Shown here one piece after another: positions 16,840-24,323 of a stretch of DNA of 64,000 nt; the stretch's first letter is position 1, and every line of letters begins with the position of its first letter. The position numbers and the translations under genes were made by a program. Under the pieces are notes generated by a model. The model was not told where the DNA came from. It worked only from the letters and a program-made list of their open reading frames with translations, and searched no databases. The DNA is taken from the NCBI RefSeq assembly GCF_016772315.1, contig NZ_CP053482.1, positions 3,591,501 to 3,655,500 on the forward strand, in the 5' to 3' direction. The stretch is from Thiothrix subterranea. GTDB lineage: Bacteria; Pseudomonadota; Gammaproteobacteria; Thiotrichales; Thiotrichaceae.

Positions 16840-16935
16840 GCCGTTATGATAGCTGATATGCTGTCAGTTGTCGTGGTGTATGGTTAGGGTATTTCTGGCA
16901 TACTATACGCTAACTGCAACACACCGGGCTTTGCT

Positions 16936-17133
16936 ATGTCCCCCAAAAACATCACCAAAGCCGTCGTCAAAATGCAGGATGTGGTCGAAGCCGAAGCGCT
17001 GTTAAGCCGTTTTATCGGAGGAGTCAAACAAATTGCAGGTTTCACCGACGATGCCAGCAAAATTGGCGAGTTCGTAGCCAAACACCAAGACGACATCGGT
17101 GCTGTGCTAACCTCTATTCAGAGCAGCCTTTAA
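16936..17133 (+). CDS. Small hypothetical protein upstream of the Fic-like gene
   Basis: A 65-residue protein that appears to be helical and charged. It begins M-S-P-K-N-I-T-K-A-V-V-K-M-Q and has F-I-G-G-V-K-Q-I-A-G-F in the middle. No family is recognised. It ends four bases before the Fic-like start, so the two should be co-transcribed. Small partners of Fic proteins are often antitoxins carrying an (S/T)xxxE(G/N) inhibitory motif, but no such motif is visible here, and the Fic-like protein carries its own version of that region. Confidence 0.55.
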   Translation: MSPKNITKAVVKMQDVVEAEALLSRFIGGVKQIAGFTDDASKIGEFVAKHQDDIGAVLTSIQSSL

Positions 17134-17137
17134 CGTC

Positions 17138-17842
17138 ATGAGAACACCGATGCAAGACCTCCACTGGCAAATCCCCCCCAACTCCGCCACCGCGCTAATG
17201 CTGGCAAAGCGCCAGCTCAGCGAATTCGTCTGCGATGCGGTCAATCTGGAAGGCATCAACATGACCCTGCCAGAAGTCCAAACCCTGCTGGACGGCATCA
17301 CCGTGGGCGGACACAAACTTTCCGATCAGCAAATCACCGTCAACCAAGGCAACGCATGGCGGCTATTGTTTAGCTGGCTCGAACGCGGCGAATTCACCGT
17401 TTCCGCCGAAAAAGCCTGCGCACTCCACGCCGCTGCGGGCAAAGAAGAGGCATTAGAATGGGGACGCTTCCGCTCCGGTGGCGTATTCATCGCTGGAACA
17501 GATTACATGCCGCCACCCATCGCCGAATTGCCCGCCCGTTTCGAGGCAATGCTTGCCGACCTTGCCCACATCAACGACATTTACGACCAAGCCATCCACC
17601 TCTTCCTGACGATGGCGCGTTGCCAATTTTTCTACGACGTGAACAAGCGTATGGGGCGTTTCATGATGAATGGGCATTTGCTCCAACACGGCTACCCCGC
17701 GATCAATTTACCCGCCAAACGCCAACTGGAATTCAACACCTTGATGCTGGCGTTCTATGATTCGGGTGATGAAACCGCGATGAATGCGTTTATGCGTTCG
17801 TGCATGGATGAGCGGGTGCTGCGGATTATGCGCGGGACATAA
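17138..17842 (+). CDS. Fic-family protein with a degenerate active site
   Basis: A 234-residue Fic-fold protein. The N-terminal inhibitory-helix region is recognisable as V-N-L-E-G-I-N-M-T-L-P-E-V near residues 31-44. The active-site loop aligns with H-x-F-x-(D/E)-(G/A)-N-(G/K)-R-x-x-R but reads Q-F-F-Y-D-V-N-K-R-M-G-R: the catalytic His is Gln and the first Gly is Val, while the Asp, Asn and both Arg are kept. Fic enzymes transfer AMP or another phosphate-containing group to protein hydroxyls, and loss of the His normally abolishes this. It may be an inactive regulator, or use a different chemistry. The inhibitory Ser/Thr position is also changed (Ala). Confidence 0.7.
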   Translation: MRTPMQDLHWQIPPNSATALMLAKRQLSEFVCDAVNLEGINMTLPEVQTLLDGITVGGHKLSDQQITVNQGNAWRLLFSWLERGEFTVSAEKACALHAAAGKEEALEWGRFRSGGVFIAGTDYMPPPIAELPARFEAMLADLAHINDIYDQAIHLFLTMARCQFFYDVNKRMGRFMMNGHLLQHGYPAINLPAKRQLEFNTLMLAFYDSGDETAMNAFMRSCMDERVLRIMRGT

Positions 17843-17911
17843 TTTCTACACCATTTTTATCTCCAAACTGCCAGACTTCGCGCCATAGCCCTATGTGAAT
17901 CTGGATGTCAG

Positions 17912-19063
17912 ATGAAAAACGGATTGGAAGCCCGCCCTTTATGGCAACGGCATTTATTGGCATTGCTGGCGGTTGGCATCACCACCCTGCTGGCAGTACC
18001 GTTGCATAACCATCTCGATTTAGCCAATACCGCCATGCTGTTTTTGCTGACCGTGGTACTGGTGGCGGTCAAGCTGGGTCGTCGCCCTGCTATCCTCACC
18101 GCATTTTGCAGCGTGATTGCCTTCGATTTCTTTTTTGTGCCACCGCATTGGTCGCTCTCGGTTGCCCACGCCCAATACCTCGTCACGTTTGCCGTCATGC
18201 TAGTCGTTGCCCTCATCATTACCCACCTGACTGCGGGATTACGCCAGCAAGCCACCGATGCCAACACCCGCGAACAGCAAGCCCTGAGCCTGTACGAACT
18301 CGAAAAAGTTGCCCACGAAGCGCGGATGCAAATGCTCTCGGAACGCTTGCGCAACACCATCCTCTCTGCGCTATCACACGACATCCGCACCCCGCTCACC
18401 TCGTTATACGGGCTGGCAGAATCCCTAAAACTGAGCAAACCGCCGTTGCCATCCGACACGCAGGAAACCATTACCGCTATCCGCGACCAAGCCCTACACC
18501 TCAATAGCATGGTCAGCAATTTGCTGGAAATGGCACGGTTGCAAGCAGGCGGCATGAAATTCCGCAAGGAATGGCAGCCGCTGGAAGAAGTCATCGGCGC
18601 AAGCACCAAGCTGCTCAAAGTCGCCCTGCGCCACCAACCGGTCAAAGTCAGCCTACCCGCCGATTTACCCCTGCTGGAATTCGATGCCATCCTCATGGAA
18701 CGGGTATTTTGCAACTTGCTGGAAAATGCTGCGAAGTATTCGCCTGCCGATTCCACCCTGCAAATCACCGCCAAGCTGCTGCCCACACAGGTGGAAATTT
18801 GCGTGTGCAACCCCGGTGAAGGCTTTCCGGCTGACAAGCTGAACCAAGTCTTCGAGCTGTTTGAACGCGGCAACCACGAATCCACCATCCCCGGTGTGGG
18901 GCTGGGTTTGAGCATTTGCCGCGCCATTATCGAAGCGCACGATGGCGATATTGCTGCCAGCAACCCAACGCACGGCGGCGGGTGTATCTGCTTTCACCTG
19001 CCGTTGGGTACGCCCCCGATCATCGAACCCGAACCCTTTCACCCCACAGGCAATACCCCATGA
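17912..19063 (+). CDS. Short KdpD-like sensor histidine kinase (DUF4118 + HisKA + HATPase)
   Basis: 383 residues, against about 890 in E. coli KdpD. It starts directly at the DUF4118 membrane domain (four helices within ~12-110, with F-D-F-F-F-V-P-P near residue 72) and lacks the N-terminal KdpD and Usp cytoplasmic domains. A coiled linker leads to the H-box A-L-S-H-D-I-R-T-P-L near 150, the N-box N-L-L-E-N-A-A-K-Y near 270 and the G-box G-V-G-L-G-L-S. It should autophosphorylate and pass phosphate to the regulator encoded next, with which it overlaps (ATGA at 19060-19063). kup follows, not kdpFABC, so the pair probably controls K+ uptake through Kup. Confidence 0.85.
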   Translation: MKNGLEARPLWQRHLLALLAVGITTLLAVPLHNHLDLANTAMLFLLTVVLVAVKLGRRPAILTAFCSVIAFDFFFVPPHWSLSVAHAQYLVTFAVMLVVALIITHLTAGLRQQATDANTREQQALSLYELEKVAHEARMQMLSERLRNTILSALSHDIRTPLTSLYGLAESLKLSKPPLPSDTQETITAIRDQALHLNSMVSNLLEMARLQAGGMKFRKEWQPLEEVIGASTKLLKVALRHQPVKVSLPADLPLLEFDAILMERVFCNLLENAAKYSPADSTLQITAKLLPTQVEICVCNPGEGFPADKLNQVFELFERGNHESTIPGVGLGLSICRAIIEAHDGDIAASNPTHGGGCICFHLPLGTPPIIEPEPFHPTGNTP

Positions 19064-19752
19064 CCACAGCCATCAGCCATATTCTGGTGGTGGAAGACGA
19101 ACAGCACATCCGCCGTTTCGTCCGCACCGCCTTGGAAAGTGAAGCCTATCAAGTCACCGAAGCAGGTACTTGCGCACAAGGCTTACAGGACATCCGCACC
19201 CAACGGCTGGATATGCTCATTCTGGACTTGGGGCTACCCGACGGTGATGGTGTGCAACTCATTCAGACCTTGCGCACTTGGTCAAAATTGCCGGTGTTGG
19301 TGCTATCCGCCCGTAGTGCCGACCAAGACAAAATCAAGGCACTGGATGCGGGTGCTGACGATTACCTCAGCAAACCGTTTTCGACTGGCGAATTGCTGGC
19401 ACGGGTACGCGCCCTGTTGCGCCGCAGCCAGTTCAACCCAGAAACCGCCAGCCCGCTGATTCATTTCGGTGATATTGAAGTGGATTTGTCACAACGCCAA
19501 GTGCGCCGTCGCGGGGAAGCCGTGCGCATTACTCCGATTGAGTTTCACCTGTTAAGCCTGCTGTTGCTCAATGCAGGGCGGGTCATGACCCACCGCCATT
19601 TGCTGCGCGAAGTGTGGGGCAGCACGTATGTGGAAAGCAATCACTACCTGCGCGTGTACGTCGGGCATTTGCGCCAGAAGCTCGAAGATGACCCCAGCCA
19701 ACCGCGCCATTTACTCACCGAAACCGGCATTGGCTACCGTTTCCAATTGTAG
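19060..19752 (+). CDS. KdpE-like OmpR-family response regulator
   Basis: A 230-residue two-domain regulator. The receiver domain at about 5-118 has the acidic pair V-E-D-E-Q, the phosphoacceptor Asp in L-I-L-D-L-G-L-P-D-G-D-G and Lys in Y-L-S-K-P-F. The winged-helix effector at ~130-228 ends G-I-G-Y-R-F. Similarity to KdpE is suggested by the neighbouring KdpD-type kinase and by the receiver sequence. Its ATG overlaps the kinase stop, giving coupled translation, and kup begins 14 bp after its stop codon, so one transcript of three genes is likely. Expected target: the operon itself or kup. Confidence 0.87.
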   Translation: MTTAISHILVVEDEQHIRRFVRTALESEAYQVTEAGTCAQGLQDIRTQRLDMLILDLGLPDGDGVQLIQTLRTWSKLPVLVLSARSADQDKIKALDAGADDYLSKPFSTGELLARVRALLRRSQFNPETASPLIHFGDIEVDLSQRQVRRRGEAVRITPIEFHLLSLLLLNAGRVMTHRHLLREVWGSTYVESNHYLRVYVGHLRQKLEDDPSQPRHLLTETGIGYRFQL

Positions 19753-19766
19753 GAAGGAATCCTGAT

Positions 19767-21641
19767 ATGACTAACTCGCACGTTCCCAAACAAAAGCTGG
19801 GGGCATTGACCCTAGCCGCCTTGGGCATTGTTTACGGCGACATTGGCACTAGCCCGCTGTATGCCTTCAAAGAAGCCTTTACGCATGGGTTAGCACCCAG
19901 TCATGCCAATGTGCTGGCTACACTGTCGGCACTGTTTTGGGCGATTACCCTGATTATTTCCCTCAAATACGTATGGCTGGTATTGCGTTTCGACAATAAG
20001 GGCGAAGGCGGCGTGTTGGCTTTGCAAGCCCTTGCGCATCGGCACACGCGCCGTACCATGCCGCAATGGTCAAAGGCGGTGGCACTGATCGGGGTGTTTG
20101 CGGCTGCATTGTTTTACGGCGATGCCATTATTACCCCCGCGATTTCAGTATTGTCGGCGATCGAAGGGATCAGCGTGGCAACCCCGCAGTTTGAACACCT
20201 GATTATCCCGATTACTTTGGGTATTTTAATCAGCCTGTTTTTGATCCAGCGGTTCGGTACGGCGAAAGTGGGCATCTTGTTTGGCCCGATTACGGTGGTG
20301 TGGTTTGTGAGTTTGGGGGCACTGGGCATTAGCAGTATTTTGCAAACGCCGGAGGTGTTGCAAGCCTTGAACCCGTTGTACGCGCTGGAATTCACCCTGC
20401 ATCACCCGCTTGCTGCATTTGTATTGCTTTCCGCTGTGTTTCTGGCGTTGACCGGCGGCGAAGCCTTGTATGCCGACATGGGGCATTTTGGCGCAAAACC
20501 CATCCGCTTGGCTTGGTATGGCTTGGTGTGGCCTGCCTTAATCCTGAATTATTTTGGGCAAGGCGCGTTGGTGATGCGTGACCCCACGATGACGCAGAAC
20601 CCGTTCTATTTTCTCGCGCCAGATGGCTTGCTCGTGCCGTTGGTGGTGCTGGCGACGATGGCAACCGTGATTGCTTCGCAAGCCACCATTTCCGGTGCGT
20701 ATTCGCTTACCCAGCAAGCCACGCGCTTGGGCTATTTGCCGCGCATTCGGGTGCAGCACACCTCGGATTCGGAACAGGGGCAAATTTACATTGCCAGCGT
20801 CAACTGGTTGATGTTGTTGGGGGTTATCCTGCTGGTGCTGGGGTTTGGCTCGTCCAGCGGCTTGGCAGCGGCTTACGGGATTGCGGTATCCGGCACGATG
20901 ATTATTACCAGCGTGTTGATTTTTCTGGTGGCATTGGCTCGCCCCAACCAACGCTTGCGCAAGGCGATTATTGCCAGTGTGCTGGTGGCAATTGTATTTG
21001 AAATCATGTTCTTCAGTTCCAACCTGAGCAAAATCGGGCATGGCGGCTGGCTACCGATTTTACTGGGATTGGCCATTTTCACTTTGCTGACGACATGGAA
21101 AACAGGTAGCGAGTTGATTGCGGAACATCGGCGCAAAATCAATGTGACCATGCGTAAATTTGTCGCCGACCCACACCGCGAGATTCCGCGTGTTTCTGGA
21201 ACGGCGGTGTATCTGGCTTCCAACCCGAATCTTGTGCCTAGCCGCTTGTTTTATAACATTAAGCATTACAAGGTGATGCATGAGCAGATTGTGTTCCTGC
21301 ATGTGGATAATGAGGAAGTGCCGTATGTTGAGGAAGAAAATCGTTTGATGGTGACGGGGCTTGCGCCGGGGATCTACAGCGTGGCGGTGCGCTTTGGCTT
21401 CCGCGAAGAGCCGGATTTGGGCAAAGCATTGCGCGGTACGGTCAATTACCAATTGGACTTGCCTGCGGATAGCACTACGTTTTTCGTGGCGCGTACTTCG
21501 ATTGTGGATTGTGAAGGGGTATTACCGTATTGGCGGTGTGCGCTGTTTGGCTGGATGATGCGCCAGTCAGAAAGTGCCGCGACGTACTTTAATTTGCCAT
21601 CGGAGCAAGTGGTGGAAATTGGGACGCAGGTGACGTTGTAA
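19767..21641 (+). CDS. kup: Kup-family low-affinity potassium uptake protein
   Basis: A 624-residue K+/H+ symporter of the HAK/KUP/KT family, of normal length. The family's opening signature is clear (L-A-A-L-G-I-V-Y-G-D-I-G-T-S-P-L-Y at about 15-31), as is F-D-N-K-G-E-G-G shortly after. Twelve membrane helices fill residues ~15-430, and a cytoplasmic domain follows. AAGGA lies eight bases before the ATG. Third gene after the KdpD/KdpE-like pair; this link of a Kdp-type sensor to a Kup transporter is the notable point. Confidence 0.95.
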   Translation: MTNSHVPKQKLGALTLAALGIVYGDIGTSPLYAFKEAFTHGLAPSHANVLATLSALFWAITLIISLKYVWLVLRFDNKGEGGVLALQALAHRHTRRTMPQWSKAVALIGVFAAALFYGDAIITPAISVLSAIEGISVATPQFEHLIIPITLGILISLFLIQRFGTAKVGILFGPITVVWFVSLGALGISSILQTPEVLQALNPLYALEFTLHHPLAAFVLLSAVFLALTGGEALYADMGHFGAKPIRLAWYGLVWPALILNYFGQGALVMRDPTMTQNPFYFLAPDGLLVPLVVLATMATVIASQATISGAYSLTQQATRLGYLPRIRVQHTSDSEQGQIYIASVNWLMLLGVILLVLGFGSSSGLAAAYGIAVSGTMIITSVLIFLVALARPNQRLRKAIIASVLVAIVFEIMFFSSNLSKIGHGGWLPILLGLAIFTLLTTWKTGSELIAEHRRKINVTMRKFVADPHREIPRVSGTAVYLASNPNLVPSRLFYNIKHYKVMHEQIVFLHVDNEEVPYVEEENRLMVTGLAPGIYSVAVRFGFREEPDLGKALRGTVNYQLDLPADSTTFFVARTSIVDCEGVLPYWRCALFGWMMRQSESAATYFNLPSEQVVEIGTQVTL

Positions 21642-21743
21642 AATGGCATGGATCGCTGGCACACGCGGAGAGATGATGCACCAATAGTGAGCTACATGTG
21701 TTACCCTGAACAGTATTTTGTACAAGTGGGTGACTGATAATTT

Positions 21744-22736
21744 ATGAAGCGTTTCCACTGTATTTGCGGTCAAGAGGTCTTGTTTGAGGATAAAGAATGC
21801 CCGTGTTGCGGCAGGGCATTAGGGTTTAACCCGGATACGTTGGAGATGTTAGTGCTGAACCGTGCGCCGCACTTGCGGGTATGCTCGCTGCGTGAACATT
21901 CGGTGGGGTGTAATTGGTTATTGTCGCACGCTGATAAGCACAAGCAGTGCTATTCGTGCCGGTTGACACGCACCGTTCCGGCACAAGATATTCCCATCAA
22001 TGTGCAGCGTTGGACGGTGTTGGAACGCGCAAAGCGGCGCTTGGTGTATTCGTTGATCACCTTGGGATTGCCGTTGGTGGGGCGGGAACAAGACCCGTCT
22101 TTTGGCATGGTGTTTGATTTTTTGGAAGATCAACGCACGAACCCGTTGGTGAAAAAAAGAGTGGTTTACACCGGGCATAAAAGCGGTGTGATTACCTTGC
22201 ACGCGGTGGAAGCGGATGAGGCGCATCGCGTGACAGCGCGTGAACAATTGAAAGAACGTTACCGCACGGTATTGGGGCATTTGCGCCATGAAAGCGGGCA
22301 TTATTATTGGGACAAATTGGTGCGGGATTCGGCATGGTATCCGCGTTTCCGCAATTTGTTTGGGGGCGAGGAAAATTACCGCGAATCGTTGGATTGCTAT
22401 TACGCTTATGGCGCAATTCCGCAATGGGAAAAGCGCCACATCAGCGCTTACGCCAGCGCCCACCCGTGGGAGGATTGGGCAGAAACGTGGGCGCATTACC
22501 TGCACATTATGGATACGCTGGAAACCGCGACCAGCTTTGGCTTAATTCACCGTGAGACCGTTGACCCCGATGGTTTCCACTTATTGATGCAGGAATGGCG
22601 GCAACTGTCGCGCACCATGAATGCACTCAATCGCAGCATGGGGCAGCCGGATGCTTACCCTTTCACCTTATCGCGGCAGGTCATTGTGAAACTGCGCTTT
22701 ATTCACCAACTGGTCACGGGTTCAGAAGGTATGTAG
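21744..22736 (+). CDS. Zinc-ribbon metallopeptidase of the COG4307 type
   Basis: A 330-residue protein. Two Cys-rich knuckles form the N-terminus (C-I-C-G...C-P-C-C-G, then C-S-L...C-N-W...C-Y-S-C), so it begins with zinc ribbons. The middle holds L-R-H-E-S-G-H-Y-Y-W near residue 179, a gluzincin-type HExxH motif, with conserved acidic and Trp residues (W-E-D-W-A-E-T-W-A-H) about 60 residues later that probably supply the third zinc ligand. This arrangement matches the predicted zinc-binding metallopeptidases of COG4307. It is convergent with, and overlaps by 15 bp, the Anbu-type proteasome gene. I infer a soluble cytoplasmic peptidase. Confidence 0.78.
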   Translation: MKRFHCICGQEVLFEDKECPCCGRALGFNPDTLEMLVLNRAPHLRVCSLREHSVGCNWLLSHADKHKQCYSCRLTRTVPAQDIPINVQRWTVLERAKRRLVYSLITLGLPLVGREQDPSFGMVFDFLEDQRTNPLVKKRVVYTGHKSGVITLHAVEADEAHRVTAREQLKERYRTVLGHLRHESGHYYWDKLVRDSAWYPRFRNLFGGEENYRESLDCYYAYGAIPQWEKRHISAYASAHPWEDWAETWAHYLHIMDTLETATSFGLIHRETVDPDGFHLLMQEWRQLSRTMNALNRSMGQPDAYPFTLSRQVIVKLRFIHQLVTGSEGM

Positions 22737-23471
22737 GGTGCTGTTCGGTTTGGCGTGGACTTCCAAGCGCGGCATGGAACGGAACGCGCGATTCAACTGA
22801 TTCGCCCATTCGTGGCGGATTTCAAGTAAATACGGGTCTTCCGCTTCAAACTTGTAGTGTTTGGGGGCGTTGAATTGGTCGCGTGGGTAAATCATGACTT
22901 CAATCGGTGGCCCGACGCTGGCATTGCTTTTCATGGTGGAATCCATGGAAATCAGCGAGCAAATGGCGGCATCTTCCAGCGAAGCGTCGCGGGTGATAAA
23001 ACGATCCAACACGGGTTTGCCGTATTTGCTTTCGCCGATTTGCAAATAAGGGGTGTCCGCCGAGGAGGTAATGTAGTTACCTTGCGGGTAAATCATGTAG
23101 ATATTGGGGTTGCGCCCTTGAATCTGCCCACCGAGGATCAGCGTGGCGTCGGGGACAAAACCGGTTTGTTCGGTGTGCTTGCGAATCCGGTTGACTAATA
23201 CATCACCCAAGTATTCAGCTACATCCGCCAGATAGCTTAAGGTATTGATGTTACGGGGCAAGCCTTCCAATACATCGCGGCGGATTTGTTGAATCACGCC
23301 TTGAGTGGTGGCGAGATTGCCCGCACTCATAATCACTAAGCAGCGATCCGGGGTAGTGACGCAACGGTGCATCTTGCTGTAAGTGCTGACATGATCAATG
23401 CCCGCGTTAGTACGTGAGTCAGAGGTTAAAACAAGCCCATCGTCGAGAGAAATGCCGATACAATATGTCAT
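22722..23471 (-). CDS. Anbu/BPH-type proteasome-like peptidase (COG3484)
   Basis: A 249-residue Ntn-hydrolase of the T1 proteasome family. The start M-T-Y-C-I-G-I places Thr at residue 2, which would be the nucleophile once Met is removed. Conserved proteasome-fold features follow: L-T-S-D-S-R-T-N-A-G near 15-24, S-A-G-N-L-A near 48, and the G-E-S-K-Y-G-K-P and S-M-D-S-T patterns. Anbu proteins form open-ring or helical assemblies in the cytoplasm. They are often encoded with transglutaminase, alpha-E and ATP-grasp genes; none of these is in view, and the neighbour is instead a COG4307 metallopeptidase facing it. No clear ribosome binding site upstream. Confidence 0.82.
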   Translation of the reverse strand: MTYCIGISLDDGLVLTSDSRTNAGIDHVSTYSKMHRCVTTPDRCLVIMSAGNLATTQGVIQQIRRDVLEGLPRNINTLSYLADVAEYLGDVLVNRIRKHTEQTGFVPDATLILGGQIQGRNPNIYMIYPQGNYITSSADTPYLQIGESKYGKPVLDRFITRDASLEDAAICSLISMDSTMKSNASVGPPIEVMIYPRDQFNAPKHYKFEAEDPYLLEIRHEWANQLNRAFRSMPRLEVHAKPNSTLHTF

Positions 23472-23588
23472 GTCAGTTTGTGGGGTGGTTAAGGTGAAGA
23501 TAAGTTATTAGACTCTTTGTGATAGGTCAATGTTCCATTGAAATTGTTTGCAACTTTACGATGATAATAATGGTTTTTGGGATAAAAG

Positions 23589-24323
23589 ATGCGTATGTCA
23601 AGCTGGTTTATTGCAGATTTGCATTTAGATGGTACTCGCCCCGGTGCAATTCGGTTGCTGCTCAATTTATTGGAACAGATTGAGGGCAGGGCGGATGCGC
23701 TCTATATTTTGGGTGATTTGTTTGAATATTGGGTCGGCGATGATGCGCTGGCGACGCCTGATGCGGCAGTGTTTCAGCCGGTGGTGTCGGGTTTGCGACA
23801 GGTGCACGATAGTGGCGTGAAATTATACTTTCAGCACGGCAACCGCGATTTTTTGGTGGGGGAACGATTTGCTGAAGCGACGGGGTGTACGTTGCTGCCC
23901 GAACAACAGGTGATCGACTTGTATGGCACGCCGACCTTGCTGTTGCACGGTGATACGCTGTGTACCGATGATGTCGAATACCAGCAAGTGCGCAAGCTGT
24001 TTCGCAACCCGCAATGGCAGCAGCAATTCCTCGCCTTGCCGCTGGCAGAGCGTATTCGTCAAGCCGAAGCGATGCGGGCGCAAAGCCGCCAGCGTATGCA
24101 GGGCAAGGCGGAGGCAATTTTGGATGTGAATCAACAAACCGTAGAAGCGACCTTGCGGGCAGCGGGTGTAACGTGCATGATTCACGGGCATACGCACCGC
24201 CCTGCTGTGCATGATTTCCTGCTGGATGACTTGCGATCACAGCGGGTAGTATTGGGCGATTGGCACGAAGCCAAGGGCAGTTTTTTGCGTGTGGATGCCG
24301 ACACCATGACGTTGGAGTGTTAA
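23589..24323 (+). CDS. lpxH: UDP-2,3-diacylglucosamine diphosphatase LpxH
   Basis: A 244-residue calcineurin-like phosphoesterase that hydrolyses UDP-2,3-diacylglucosamine to lipid X in lipid A synthesis at the inner membrane. The metal-binding motifs are complete: I-A-D-L-H-L near residue 8, L-G-D-L-F-E-Y-W near 40, H-G-N-R-D-F near 80, L-L-H-G-D-T-L near 117 and I-H-G-H-T-H-R-P near 198. Length and order fit the LpxH family, and the second paralogue in the window (40146-40955) is a different subfamily. Its TAA overlaps the ATG of the hybrid kinase gene downstream. Confidence 0.93.
   Translation: MRMSSWFIADLHLDGTRPGAIRLLLNLLEQIEGRADALYILGDLFEYWVGDDALATPDAAVFQPVVSGLRQVHDSGVKLYFQHGNRDFLVGERFAEATGCTLLPEQQVIDLYGTPTLLLHGDTLCTDDVEYQQVRKLFRNPQWQQQFLALPLAERIRQAEAMRAQSRQRMQGKAEAILDVNQQTVEATLRAAGVTCMIHGHTHRPAVHDFLLDDLRSQRVVLGDWHEAKGSFLRVDADTMTLEC

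Noticed and set aside
17908-18963. 351-residue open frame antisense to the KdpD-like gene
   Set aside because: It mirrors a strongly supported kinase gene; its Ser/Arg/Cys-rich product has no domain pattern.
23589-24323. This gene as a second PlcP
   Set aside because: Length, motifs and coupling fit LpxH; only the gene at 40146 has the lipid-remodelling context.
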